Assembly (NCBI RefSeq): GCF_004337695.1
Contig: NZ_SJXJ01000010.1
Span: 183,716-247,715 of the forward strand
DNA: 64,000 bases
Source of the DNA: Tenacibaculum sp. M341
GTDB taxonomy: Bacteria; Bacteroidota; Bacteroidia; Flavobacteriales; Flavobacteriaceae
Direction of reading: 5' to 3'
The notes beneath the pieces are model-generated. The model was not told the DNA's origin. It saw nothing but the letters and a program-made list of their open reading frames with translations, and did no database searches. The position numbers and the translations under genes are program-made. Positions 52,691 to 62,137 of the stretch are shown piece by piece. The stretch's first letter is position 1. Each line of letters starts with the position of its first letter.

Positions 52691-54658
52691 TTAATTTTTT
52701 AAATATCTTTCGATACTTAATACTTGATTATCTTCTTTTTTGAATTTAAAGAAATACAGTCCACTAGATAAATCACTAATTGTATTAAAATTAATATCGT
52801 TTTTAATCGTTTTAACAACAATTCCACTGATACTTAAAATTTCTATTAACGCAATTTTATCAGATACATTTGAAGTAATTTCAAATACTCCATTTCCATG
52901 ATTATACTTTAAAAAAGTTTTCTTTTTTGTATAATTATAATTACCAACGTTTAATGACGTATTTTTTTCAAACCCTTCTTTAATCCATGAATTGATTGCT
53001 TGAGTAGTATAAGCTTTTCTCCAATTAAAAATGTTTTGTTTTCTTAATTCTGAGTAAAATTCATCTAATGAATTTAAATTTAATTTTTCTTTAATATATC
53101 TTTCTAAACTACGTGTTGGGTCTTTGTAATTAGGTTGTTCAGTACTTTTAGAAACATCTTCAGCACTAATATTACTCCATTCATCTAATGTTTTTGTTAT
53201 TCTATCTATTCTTATATTTGGGGTTTGTCCTAAATATTTATTGTCCTTAAATTCTATATTTCCAGTAGGAAATTCATTACCAAAATCTATATGTTTAGAA
53301 CGAGTATCTACAGTAGAAAAATCATTTCCTTTGATAATCGTACTCATAAAATCGTAATTTCTTACGCTTAAATGATTTGTTTTTTTTAATCCATAAAGTA
53401 CATTATTCTCAATAGTAAGATTCCTATTTTCTCCATCTATCTTTATTCCTATTCCGTTATTAATTTCATCACTATCTTGATGTACAATATAATTTTCTCT
53501 AAAAGCTCCATTATCCCAATCATTTATTTCCATATTCCATGCTAATGTTCTATTAGTTTGCCTTGAAAGACCTCCTGAATTAAATACATTACCTTGTACT
53601 ACTACATCTTTAAAACGATAAGGAGCTTCAGTTTTATTACCTCCTAATGAAATTCCTACTTCACAGTCATGAAAGAGATTGTTTACTAACGTTAAATTAG
53701 AAGAACTAGCTTCCCCTTTATTAGCTGTCCATTTAGTTCCAATGCTACTAGGTCTGTAAAAAGAATTATTCTTAAAAGTTATATGGTGTGTATTTGCAAA
53801 ATATGTATTATGATTAAAAATAGTAGCTTGTCCTTCTGCCTGATCATTATAACTTATATAGGATTGTTTGTACCATCCATTATGATCAAAAATATTTTCT
53901 TCTAACACAATATAACTTGTACGTGTAGAGAACATTCCTTGGGCGTGCCCTTTATTCGCGTAACTATCTAGTACTAAGTTTCTTCTTAATCTGACATCGG
54001 TTACTCGATTATTTATTTTATTATTTCCTCCTTGAAGATTGATTCCTCCTTTAAAAAAGCGAAAAGTACAACCTTCAATTAAGATATTGTTTATTTCTGC
54101 ATTATCTCTTAAACACAATAAGGAAACTCCCGTAGGACCGCTCTCTTGAAAACCTTCAAAATCAGGATCATCAGGGTTACGTGTTTTTGCATAAAAAGAT
54201 AATCCAATTACAGCTGCATGTTTTAATGTACCAAATCTATTATTTCTAAGTCCAGTTACGTTAATAAATAGAGGCATTTCATTTTTTATTCCATAAGAAG
54301 AAAAAAGAAAAGGTTTATCTTCTGATTTTCCATCAAAGAAAGTTAAACCTTCGGTAAATACATCTCCTCTTTTAAATAATACCCATGTAGCTTCTTCATT
54401 TTTAATTTTCTTTCGAGCTTGCTCAAATGTTTTAAAGGGTTTGATACTTCCGTTAGGTAAAAAAGGATTATTTCCTATTTCAAAAGCATCGGGTAGATAT
54501 ATTTCAGCATTTGTATCATCTCCTTCTGTACTACTGATATAAATTATCTTAGATGCATTTTTAGATTCAAATACAGTCCATCCATCACTATTAAGTGTAT
54601 TCTGACTTAAGCCTATTGTTACAAAAAACAATAAACATAAATAACAAATTGTTTTCAT
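52691..54658 (-). CDS. T9SS-sorted right-handed beta-helix protein
   Basis: The 655-residue protein has a signal peptide (1-18), GSIKPFKTFEQARKKI as found at the start of polysaccharide-lyase-like beta-helices, repeated parallel-beta-helix coils with N/G turns (about 150-480) and a C-terminal T9SS domain (about 575-655, ending QVLSIERYLKN). Family relatives include polysaccharide lyases PL6/PL31 and surface carbohydrate-binding proteins. No catalytic set is identified with certainty, so the enzymatic class is open. Confidence 0.85.
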   Translation of the reverse strand: MKTICYLCLLFFVTIGLSQNTLNSDGWTVFESKNASKIIYISSTEGDDTNAEIYLPDAFEIGNNPFLPNGSIKPFKTFEQARKKIKNEEATWVLFKRGDVFTEGLTFFDGKSEDKPFLFSSYGIKNEMPLFINVTGLRNNRFGTLKHAAVIGLSFYAKTRNPDDPDFEGFQESGPTGVSLLCLRDNAEINNILIEGCTFRFFKGGINLQGGNNKINNRVTDVRLRRNLVLDSYANKGHAQGMFSTRTSYIVLEENIFDHNGWYKQSYISYNDQAEGQATIFNHNTYFANTHHITFKNNSFYRPSSIGTKWTANKGEASSSNLTLVNNLFHDCEVGISLGGNKTEAPYRFKDVVVQGNVFNSGGLSRQTNRTLAWNMEINDWDNGAFRENYIVHQDSDEINNGIGIKIDGENRNLTIENNVLYGLKKTNHLSVRNYDFMSTIIKGNDFSTVDTRSKHIDFGNEFPTGNIEFKDNKYLGQTPNIRIDRITKTLDEWSNISAEDVSKSTEQPNYKDPTRSLERYIKEKLNLNSLDEFYSELRKQNIFNWRKAYTTQAINSWIKEGFEKNTSLNVGNYNYTKKKTFLKYNHGNGVFEITSNVSDKIALIEILSISGIVVKTIKNDINFNTISDLSSGLYFFKFKKEDNQVLSIERYLKN

Positions 54659-54919
54659 TTTTATTTAGAGATTATTTTAAATTATACTACAAAAATACAA
54701 TCGCTAAAAAACTACACATCCCTGTTTTCAGGGTAATGAAAAATAAAATTAGTTTAGTTTTAATGAAGGTAATACGTAGAAGGTAATACGTATTTAATTG
54801 AAGTAAATAAAGAACTTACTCTGCTACTTAAAATCAACTAATTCTTTTATAATTAGTTACTCTTTAGAGTACTCATGTATTTGAAAAAGATAACAAAGTA
54901 AGTTTTTATGAAATAAAAA
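54659..54919. other. Intergenic region with short direct repeat
   Basis: GAAGGTAATACGTA occurs twice in tandem (about 54764-54790). No gene or clear promoter is seen. Confidence 0.4.
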
Positions 54920-55603
54920 TTACAAAACTTTAATTACTAGTGAGTTAAAGTTGGTTTTGTTAATTTCTGGAGCCATTAAATTTGTATATGGAAAATAAAT
55001 AGCAAGTATAGAATCATTAGAAATAACTTTTAAAAATTCATGTTCTACAAACTTAACTTCAGTAAATTTAGACACCCAACTTTCTTTTGCATCTTGTTCA
55101 CTCAACACAGAAATTATCAGTTTTTGAATTTGTTCTGTTATTTGATAAATTCGATTTAATTGTTTAGCATCATCTGGTAAATCCATTTGAGATACCTCTA
55201 GCTGAACACCTGTCTGTTCTAAAATAACTTCAGTGAATTTTTTAAATCTCCTCTTTACATCTAATTTACTTGAACTCGTGTATTCTTTAGGTTTTTCTAT
55301 TGCTCCTTTAGATAAAACATTAATGATATCGACTCCTTCTGTATTCGCAAAAACAATACTTTCTATATTTTCTGTATTAATCTGCAACACACTACCGCTC
55401 GCTTTATTATTTTCAATGATCTGAAATAATACAATTGTTCCTTGATTTACAACTTCTGAAATACTTATTACATAACCTTTAAAAGTACGCCCTGAGTTTG
55501 TTGTAATATCAAGAATTATATCAATTGTATTTTCTAGTATATAAAGTAAAAGTTCCTCTTTATTATAAACAGGAACTTTTTTAAAGATATTACTAAGAAA
55601 CAT
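54920..55603 (-). CDS. Uncharacterised protein with small-barrel-like N-terminus
   Basis: The 227-residue protein has a beta-rich section (about 28-75: DITTNSGRTFKGYVISISE...GTIVLFQ...) that recalls SH3/Sm-like barrels, followed by helices (about 110-165) and a final mixed part. Family unknown. Its start codon overlaps the last base of the upstream gene's stop, so they are a coupled pair. Confidence 0.65.
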   Translation of the reverse strand: MFLSNIFKKVPVYNKEELLLYILENTIDIILDITTNSGRTFKGYVISISEVVNQGTIVLFQIIENNKASGSVLQINTENIESIVFANTEGVDIINVLSKGAIEKPKEYTSSSKLDVKRRFKKFTEVILEQTGVQLEVSQMDLPDDAKQLNRIYQITEQIQKLIISVLSEQDAKESWVSKFTEVKFVEHEFLKVISNDSILAIYFPYTNLMAPEINKTNFNSLVIKVL

Positions 55604-56013
55604 TATAAATTAGATTCTAATAATTTAGTTAAAAGTTTAGTTCTTTCATCAGTATTTCCAATATTAGTGTAGCTGCAATGGTCTACAATTAATACCCCGT
55701 CATTAAACTTATATGTTTTGCTTGCATAAGCATTATCATTTTCATCCTTAATAACAATTTTTTTAACACTTTCTCTTATGGCTTCCTTTCCCATTTCATC
55801 TTCAGCGATAACTTTAAATGAATTTAAAATAGGTTTAAAATATATTTCTGTAAGCCCTTGTTCTAAAGATTTTGTATACTTTTCGTTTGGTAAACTATCC
55901 CAATCAATATCAAATTCAATTTCGTCTCCTATAACATCTTTAACTTCGGATAAAAAATTTTGATATTCTCCTTCTTGATAGGCTTTAATAACTCTTCTTT
56001 CTGCTAGTCCCAT
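55603..56013 (-). CDS. Uncharacterised small protein paired with the 54920 gene
   Basis: The 136-residue acidic protein shows a helical N-terminus (RRVIKAYQEGEYQNFLSEVKD) and a long middle segment with FDIDWDSLPNEKYTKSL. No domain recognised. First in a two-gene operon on the - strand. Its compact partner arrangement could fit toxin-immunity or adaptor pairs, but no evidence beyond organisation exists. Confidence 0.65.
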   Translation of the reverse strand: MGLAERRVIKAYQEGEYQNFLSEVKDVIGDEIEFDIDWDSLPNEKYTKSLEQGLTEIYFKPILNSFKVIAEDEMGKEAIRESVKKIVIKDENDNAYASKTYKFNDGVLIVDHCSYTNIGNTDERTKLLTKLLESNL

Positions 56014-56195
56014 TATGGTTATAAATTTTTAAATTAATAGTTTCACAAACCTATGAAAGTACGCTAAAATAAAATCCCCTGAATTCAGTGAAAAAAACGT
56101 TCTAATTTACCATCAAAGAATTTATTTTTGATATAATACTTCTTTTTGGAAATAAGTTATTATAAATTATTGGTGTCTTTAATTCATAGACACAA

Positions 56196-56203
56196 TAACT
56201 TTG
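56196..56203 (+). promoter_or_regulatory. -7 element before the 7-TM gene
   Basis: TAACTTTG matches TANNTTTG. The start of transcription would be about 56209, so the duplicated fragment downstream would form the 5' untranslated region of the 56311 gene. Confidence 0.5.
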
Positions 56204-56206
56204 TTT

Positions 56207-56310
56207 ATGTTAAATTCTTTCTTAAGAAACGTAATTGTAGGATATATTTTTAAGGTAGTAGGAATAATTGTATTAATTTTATTGTTCCTAAATATATCAC
56301 ACATAGTTTA
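56207..56310 (+). pseudogene. Duplicated C-terminal fragment of the small TM protein
   Basis: Bases 56228-56300 repeat 52519-52591 with only a few differences. They encode the membrane helix NVIVGYIFKVVGIIVLILL in frame, and an ATG at 56207 would permit a 34-residue peptide whose stop abuts the ATG of the next gene. It may be a remnant, a new small membrane peptide or a translated leader. Confidence 0.6.
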
Positions 56311-57417
56311 ATGTCAGAAGTAACACAGTTTCATAATTTATCGCATATTTTTATTTCTTTAGTAGGGGCTTTATTGTTGTTAGCGATTTATTACAACATA
56401 AGAAAACGTTTTTCAGCTGTATTAGAAGAAGGAAATGCTATAAAAAGAGTAGATAAGGGGTTGCTGTATTTTAGTTTAGGAATGTTAGTTTGGGTGTGTT
56501 CAGGTAGCTGGGCATTAATAGCTAATTTTAATCTTTTTCAGAACACATTAGCATATCAAATTGGAGTCAATATACTTTCAACGGTTAATAATTTATTTTG
56601 GTTATTAGCATTGTATTATGTGTATGATGCTCCTAAGTTTATCTATAGAAATGAAAAGAACGTAAAAATTATAGCTACAATTATTGTCTTAGTAGCATCT
56701 TTAACCTTGTTACTTTCAATTTTTATAAAAGATCAATCTTTTTATGGAGTAAAGTTTATTGCGCTACCAGATTTTTTATTAACTACTTTTTTATGTTTAT
56801 TGATGGGAGTGTCATTTTATAAAACATTTGTGTATAGAGATTTAAAAATAGTAGCACTAATTTCTTGTATTGTAGTGTTCTTGTTGTTTTTGTCTCAGTT
56901 ATCAGATGTTTTCACCATTTTTAATAATGATTTTTATAATCAACTAATACGAATCATCACTAAAACATCTTTGGTGTCAATTTTTTTAGTACTAGCAACA
57001 AGTTGGGTTATTCAATTAGCTAATACTCCAAAATCTAATGAAATGAAAATTCAATTTTTAGATTGGTCCTTAATTGAATTAACAATTCCCTCTAAAGGTA
57101 TACTTAAAGAAAAAATAGATTTTGGTTCTAAAACAACACAGTATAAAAACCTTTTAAACTTTGCTTACAAAAGAAAATATCTAAATCCACAGGAACAATC
57201 AATCATTGTAAATTCAGGAGGAGAAATTAAAAGTCAAACGTATTTAACTCGTATTATTGATAATATTAATACGATTCTAAATTTAGAAGAAGAAAATAAA
57301 CTAGAAAGAAAAGATTTAATCACTTTTATAGGAGAAAGTAAATATAGACTTCGAATTTTACCTGAACATATCGTTTTAGATGAGGCTTTACTAGCTGAGT
57401 ATAAGAAAGAGTTATAG
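56311..57417 (+). CDS. Uncharacterised seven-TM protein with C-terminal domain
   Basis: The 368-residue protein has about seven membrane segments (7-25, 50-70, 83-102, 118-138, 150-168, 180-200, 212-232), then a soluble C-terminal region of about 130 residues. It resembles 7TM sensory proteins that lack a kinase, but no family is assigned. It has a promoter element 110 bp upstream and begins immediately after the duplicated fragment. Confidence 0.7.
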   Translation: MSEVTQFHNLSHIFISLVGALLLLAIYYNIRKRFSAVLEEGNAIKRVDKGLLYFSLGMLVWVCSGSWALIANFNLFQNTLAYQIGVNILSTVNNLFWLLALYYVYDAPKFIYRNEKNVKIIATIIVLVASLTLLLSIFIKDQSFYGVKFIALPDFLLTTFLCLLMGVSFYKTFVYRDLKIVALISCIVVFLLFLSQLSDVFTIFNNDFYNQLIRIITKTSLVSIFLVLATSWVIQLANTPKSNEMKIQFLDWSLIELTIPSKGILKEKIDFGSKTTQYKNLLNFAYKRKYLNPQEQSIIVNSGGEIKSQTYLTRIIDNINTILNLEEENKLERKDLITFIGESKYRLRILPEHIVLDEALLAEYKKEL

Positions 57418-57547
57418 TTTGTGTTTTACAGTAATCTGTTGATTAATAGACTCACAAAAACTCACAAACCTTTATTTTTTATTACAATTTACTACAACAC
57501 TTTAAAATAGTTTGAGAGAAAAATACATTCGTCAAAAACTATTTTAA

Positions 57548-59095
57548 ATGAATACACAAACAGTAAACAAGGATGCGTTTGGGCATCCTAAAGGATTATT
57601 ATATCTGTTTTTTGCAGAATTATGGGAACGTTTTTCTTTTTATGGAATGAGAGCTTTGTTAGTTTTATATATGACAAAGCATTTGCTTTTTTCCGATGAA
57701 ATGTCTTTTGGAATTTATGCAGCTTATATGTCATTAGTATATGTAACTCCACTTTTAGGAGGTATGTTAGCAGATCAAATTTTAGGATACAGAAAAGCAA
57801 TTGTTTTAGGAGGTATGTTAATGGCTTTAGGTCATTTTTTGCTCACTTTTGAAAATGCTATTTTCTTTTATGGTTCTTTAGCTTTTATTATTGTAGGTAA
57901 TGGTTTTTTTAAACCTAATATTTCTTCTTTAGTAGGAAAACTCTATAAAGAAGGTGATACACGAAGAGATTCTGGATTTACTATTTTTTATATGGGAATT
58001 AATATTGGTGGAGCAGTAGCACCATTGTTATGTGCTTGGCTAGCTGAAATGTACGGATGGCATTATGGTTTTATTGTAGCTGGTTTAGGTATGTTATTAG
58101 GACTTTTAGTATTTAATAGAGGTTTACAAAGCAATGTTTTTGAGCATCATGGTTTAATTCCAGATGAAAAAGTATACAATAACAAATATATCGGACTCAA
58201 AACAGGTAATTGGGTAGTAGTTTGTTCTTTTTTAGCAGTACCTTTTTTCGCAGCTATTGTTTACTTCTGTAGGTTTGAACATTATCTTGTTTGGGTTGTA
58301 AGTACTTTAATGGTGTTATTTTTAATTTCAGTACTTAAAAAAGTAAGTACATCAGAACGAAAAAAGTTATTAGTGGCAGTGTATTTTACAGTATTATATA
58401 CTTTGTTTTCGGCTATTTTTGAACAAGCAGGAAGCTCGCTTACTTTGTTTGCAGATAGAAGTGTAAATTTAATAGGATTAAATGCAGCTCAAACCAACAG
58501 TATTAATTCAGGGTTTATTATAATGTTGGCAATTCCTTTTTCTCTATTATGGACGTTCTTAGCCAAAAGAAATAAAAACCCAAATTCAGTAATTAAATTT
58601 GGTTTAGGTTTATTGTTTTTAGGGTTAGGATTTGTGATTTTTGGTTTATCAGCCAATCAAGCCGATCAGTTTGCTAAAACTCCCATGTTCTTTTTAATAA
58701 TAGGAACACTTGTGTATACGATTGGGGAATTATTTTTATCTCCTATTGGTTTATCAAAAATGACAGAATTATCCCCTTTAAAATATATCGCTTTTATTAT
58801 GGGAGTTTGGTTATCAGCAAATTTCTTTGGACATTTTTTTGCAGGAAAAATAGCAAGTTTAACAACGGTAAAAGAAGGAGAAGTAAGTGTTTTTTCTAAA
58901 GGTTTCTTCGGAAAAATATCAGAATTCATCACAGGAATTTCAAATGACAGTGTACTAAATCAATCTGAAAATTTTCAGCAATTGTATAGTTATGTATCTG
59001 TATACGCGAATTTTGGTACAATAACCATGTTTTTTGGATTATTGGTAATCCTTCTTTATAAACCAATTAAATCAGCAATGCAAAATGTTCATTAA
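57548..59095 (+). CDS. POT-family proton/oligopeptide transporter
   Basis: The 515-residue, roughly 14-TM protein has the POT signature at the N-terminus: ELWERFSFYG, the ExxER proton-coupling motif (about residues 24-28), then GGMLADQILGYRKAI and FFKPNISSLVGKLY (FKPN motif). It imports di- and tripeptides with protons. Close in form to DtpT/YjdL-type transporters. Monocistronic between the 7-TM gene and rimO. Confidence 0.92.
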   Translation: MNTQTVNKDAFGHPKGLLYLFFAELWERFSFYGMRALLVLYMTKHLLFSDEMSFGIYAAYMSLVYVTPLLGGMLADQILGYRKAIVLGGMLMALGHFLLTFENAIFFYGSLAFIIVGNGFFKPNISSLVGKLYKEGDTRRDSGFTIFYMGINIGGAVAPLLCAWLAEMYGWHYGFIVAGLGMLLGLLVFNRGLQSNVFEHHGLIPDEKVYNNKYIGLKTGNWVVVCSFLAVPFFAAIVYFCRFEHYLVWVVSTLMVLFLISVLKKVSTSERKKLLVAVYFTVLYTLFSAIFEQAGSSLTLFADRSVNLIGLNAAQTNSINSGFIIMLAIPFSLLWTFLAKRNKNPNSVIKFGLGLLFLGLGFVIFGLSANQADQFAKTPMFFLIIGTLVYTIGELFLSPIGLSKMTELSPLKYIAFIMGVWLSANFFGHFFAGKIASLTTVKEGEVSVFSKGFFGKISEFITGISNDSVLNQSENFQQLYSYVSVYANFGTITMFFGLLVILLYKPIKSAMQNVH

Positions 59096-59134
59096 TATTA
59101 CGGTTAATATTTTTTATTTATAATGAAATAAAGG

Positions 59135-59142
59135 TATTTTTG
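59135..59142 (+). promoter_or_regulatory. -7 element of rimO
   Basis: TATTTTTG matches TANNTTTG and lies 22 nt before the ATG at 59164; the -33 element is weak. Confidence 0.45.
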
Positions 59143-59163
59143 CAGACTGATTTTTAATAATAT

Positions 59164-60516
59164 ATGCGTACTAAAACAACAAAACAGAATAAAATTAATG
59201 TAGTTACCTTAGGATGTTCTAAAAATATTTACGATAGTGAAGTGTTAATGGGACAATTAAAAGCCAATGGAAAAGAGGTAGTACATGAAGATGAAAATGA
59301 TGATGGTAATATTGTTGTAATTAATACCTGTGGATTTATTGGTAAAGCTAAAGAAGAAAGTATTGATACAATTCTTCATTATGCGCAAAGAAAAGAAGCA
59401 GGAGAAATTGATAAAGTATATGTTTCTGGTTGTTTAAGTGAACGTTATAAACCAGATTTAGAGGCTGAGATTACAAATGTTGATCAGTATTTTGGTACAC
59501 ATGATTTACCGAATTTACTAAAAGTTTTAGAGGCTGATTATAAGCATGAATTAATTGGAGAGCGTTTAACAACTACACCAAAACATTATGCATATTTAAA
59601 AATTGCGGAAGGTTGTGATCGTCCTTGTTCGTTTTGTGCAATTCCTTTAATGAGAGGGAAACACAAGTCTACACCAATTGAAAATTTAGTGATCGAAGCA
59701 CAAAAATTAGCAGCTGATGGAATTAAAGAAATCATGCTAATAGCACAAGATTTAACGTATTACGGATTAGATATCTATAAAAAAAGAGCGTTAGCCGATT
59801 TATTAAAAGAATTGGTTAAAGTAGAAGGTATTGAATGGATTCGTTTGCATTATGCTTTTCCAACTGGGTTTCCAATGGATGTACTAGATGTAATGAGAGA
59901 TGAACCAAAGGTGTGTAATTATTTAGATATACCATTACAGCATATCAATACAGAGATTTTAAAATCGATGAAGCGTGGTACAACTCATGAAAAAACTACG
60001 AACTTAATAAAAAAGTTTAGAGAGTATGTACCGAATATGGCTATAAGAACTACATTAATTGTTGGATACCCTGGTGAAACAGAAGAGCATTTCCAAGAAT
60101 TAAAAGATTGGGTAGAGGAGATGCGTTTTGAGCGTTTAGGAGCTTTTCAATATTCTCATGAAGAAAATACTGGTGCTTATGCTTTAGAAGATGATGTGCC
60201 AGAGGATGTGAAGTTTAGAAGAGTAAATGAAATTATGGAAGTTCAGAGTCAGATTTCATGGGAACTAAATCAAGAAAAAATAGGTAATACTTACCGTTGC
60301 TTATTTGATAGAAAAGATGGAGAGTTCTATTATGGAAGAACTGAATTTGATTCACCTGATGTAGATAATGATGTCATTGTTGATGCAAAAGAGCATTATA
60401 TTAAGCTTGGTGAGTTTATAGATGTTGAAATTTTTGATGCAGGTGATTTTGATTTACATGGGGTACCTGTAGTAAAGCAAGAACGTCCAGTTCCATTAAA
60501 TAAGAGAAAAAAGTAA
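59164..60516 (+). CDS. rimO: Ribosomal protein S12 methylthiotransferase RimO
   Basis: The 450-residue radical-SAM enzyme adds a methylthio group to an aspartate of S12. The N-terminal UPF0004 domain (NVVTLGCSKNIYDSEVLMGQL), the CxxxCxxC radical-SAM cluster motif in GCDRPCSFC (about 152-159), the core TLIVGYPGETEEHFQELKDWV and a C-terminal TRAM domain are present, as are the three N-terminal cysteines for the second Fe-S cluster. Followed by a very strong terminator. Confidence 0.95.
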   Translation: MRTKTTKQNKINVVTLGCSKNIYDSEVLMGQLKANGKEVVHEDENDDGNIVVINTCGFIGKAKEESIDTILHYAQRKEAGEIDKVYVSGCLSERYKPDLEAEITNVDQYFGTHDLPNLLKVLEADYKHELIGERLTTTPKHYAYLKIAEGCDRPCSFCAIPLMRGKHKSTPIENLVIEAQKLAADGIKEIMLIAQDLTYYGLDIYKKRALADLLKELVKVEGIEWIRLHYAFPTGFPMDVLDVMRDEPKVCNYLDIPLQHINTEILKSMKRGTTHEKTTNLIKKFREYVPNMAIRTTLIVGYPGETEEHFQELKDWVEEMRFERLGAFQYSHEENTGAYALEDDVPEDVKFRRVNEIMEVQSQISWELNQEKIGNTYRCLFDRKDGEFYYGRTEFDSPDVDNDVIVDAKEHYIKLGEFIDVEIFDAGDFDLHGVPVVKQERPVPLNKRKK

Positions 60517-60533
60517 TTTACATTACGATAGAT

Positions 60534-60576
60534 AAAAAAACAAAGCGCATAATTTTAATTATGCGCTTTGTTTTTT
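60534..60576. terminator. Strong bidirectional terminator
   Basis: CAAAGCGCATAATT (60541-60554) is complementary to 60557-60570, flanked by A and T runs, between the convergent rimO and TIGR02757 genes. Confidence 0.92.
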
Positions 60577-60598
60577 ATACCGTTTAGAAGTTATTGAA

Positions 60599-61363
60599 TT
60601 AAAATTTTTCAAAAACTCCCAATCCAAATAAAGCGAAATCATACTTTACAGGATCGTTTTTATCAAATTTCCTCAATGTTTTGTCAAGTTCTTGTATTGC
60701 TTTCCAGTCATTTTGCTTACGTTTTAAAATAGTTAGTTTTCTAGCAATATTTCCTGTATGAACATCTAAAGGACAATGCAATTTTGAGCTGTTGTGAGAT
60801 TTCCAAATACCAAAATCTACTCCTTTTTTAGCATCTCTTACCATCCATCGTAAAAACATATTAATACGTTTGGCAGCTGAACCTTTTACAGGGTCTGAAA
60901 TGTGTTTTTGAGTTCTTTGTAAATGAGGTATTTCAAAGAAAATTTGTTTAAAATCGTGAATTGCCAATTGATAGTTATCATTATCTTCTTTAGGTTTCAA
61001 AACGTCTTCTAATCCATTATGATTTAAGTAGATGTTTTTTAGCGATTGTACAAAGAATTTAAAATCATCAGCATTGAATGTTCTATGCACAAAACCTTCA
61101 AATTTTCCTAAGTCATCTTCAGAATGATTCATTACAAAATCATAAGGAGAATTCCCCATTAAATCCATCATTCGGTTCGCATTTTTAATAATCATCGTAC
61201 GATTTCCCCAAGCAATAATTGAGGATAAGAAACCTGCAATTTCAACATCTTCTTTTAAAGAATATGTATGCGGAATTTGAATAGGATCGCTATCAATAAA
61301 ATCAAGGTTTTCGTATTTTTCTACTTTTTCATCTAAAAACTCCTTGAGTTCAGCATTCGTCAT
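60599..61363 (-). CDS. TIGR02757 (DUF2400) family protein
   Basis: The 254-residue protein matches TIGR02757 along its length: DPIQIPHTYSLKEDVEIAGFLSSIIAWGNRTMI, GSAAKRINMFLRWMVR and LHCPLDVHTGNIARKL. The pattern (a helical HhH-like core with late Asp/His) suggests a DNA-glycosylase-like fold, but function is not established. It is common in Bacteroidetes. Single gene. Confidence 0.88.
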   Translation of the reverse strand: MTNAELKEFLDEKVEKYENLDFIDSDPIQIPHTYSLKEDVEIAGFLSSIIAWGNRTMIIKNANRMMDLMGNSPYDFVMNHSEDDLGKFEGFVHRTFNADDFKFFVQSLKNIYLNHNGLEDVLKPKEDNDNYQLAIHDFKQIFFEIPHLQRTQKHISDPVKGSAAKRINMFLRWMVRDAKKGVDFGIWKSHNSSKLHCPLDVHTGNIARKLTILKRKQNDWKAIQELDKTLRKFDKNDPVKYDFALFGLGVFEKF

Positions 61364-61426
61364 AATTGTAATAATACCATTTTAAAACAATGACTCAATT
61401 TGTAATTTGTCATTGAAAATTTGTGA

Positions 61427-61978
61427 TTAAACTAATTCGCTAGCAAAACTAATTAAAACAAAGAAAGCATTGTAAGTTCCATGTAAAAAAATACTCCAAA
61501 GCAATCCAAATTTAATTCTAATACAACCTAAATATCCGCCTAAAATAATTTGAGGAAGTACTAATATAGGAGCTAATAAAATAATATTAGTAGTAAGCTT
61601 ATAATTGGAAAGATGAACCAAACCAAATACAATAGCAAATATGTAAAAAATGAGCTTAAATGATTTTGGGTTTTTAAATAGTGTTAAAGGAGCTCTAAAA
61701 ATAAGTTCTTCAAAAAGAGGAGCAATTACAGCAACAATTAAAAATATAGTACCATTGGTAAATTGTTTAAAAAGCTCTGTTACTTTGTGTTTTTCCATAT
61801 TAACCAATCCAGAAGCTTCTATTAAACCAAAAATAGGTGTCAACAATAAACTAGTTCCAATACAGATGGCTAAAAAATGAAAAAAGATGCGTAAACGATA
61901 GTTGAAATCAGTATTGTAATCTTCCTCAATATCTGGATTTTTTAAATATGTTATTATGCCTTTAAATGTTTCTACCAT
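61427..61978 (-). CDS. CPBP-family intramembrane protease
   Basis: The 183-residue, roughly five-TM protein has the CPBP/Abi motifs EELIFR (E90, E91, R95), FGLVHLSN (His about 121) and HGTYNAF (His about 168). Such proteases process membrane peptides or act in bacteriocin immunity; the substrate is unknown. Eleven copies of a 7-bp repeat begin 14 bp upstream of the start codon, in the leader or promoter region. Confidence 0.85.
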   Translation of the reverse strand: MVETFKGIITYLKNPDIEEDYNTDFNYRLRIFFHFLAICIGTSLLLTPIFGLIEASGLVNMEKHKVTELFKQFTNGTIFLIVAVIAPLFEELIFRAPLTLFKNPKSFKLIFYIFAIVFGLVHLSNYKLTTNIILLAPILVLPQIILGGYLGCIRIKFGLLWSIFLHGTYNAFFVLISFASELV

Positions 61979-61992
61979 AAGTTTTATTTTTT

Positions 61993-62069
61993 AGTATCAA
62001 GTATCAAGTATCAAGTATCAAGTATCAAGTATCAAGTATCAAGTATCAAGTATCAAGTATCAAGTATCA
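61993..62069. repeat. Eleven perfect copies of a 7-bp repeat
   Basis: AGTATCA repeated 11 times without mismatch over 77 bp, directly upstream of the CPBP gene (on its strand TGATACT). A heptameric microsatellite of this length can change copy number by slipped-strand mispairing; it would alter promoter or leader spacing, not a reading frame. Confidence 0.95.
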
Positions 62070-62137
62070 AGAATTAAGTATGGATTAGAACTAAATACTA
62101 ACTACTTAATACTTATCACCACATACTTAATTCATAG

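Noticed and set aside
61993-62069. CRISPR or coding repeat
   Set aside because: A pure 7-bp microsatellite without spacers, outside any ORF.
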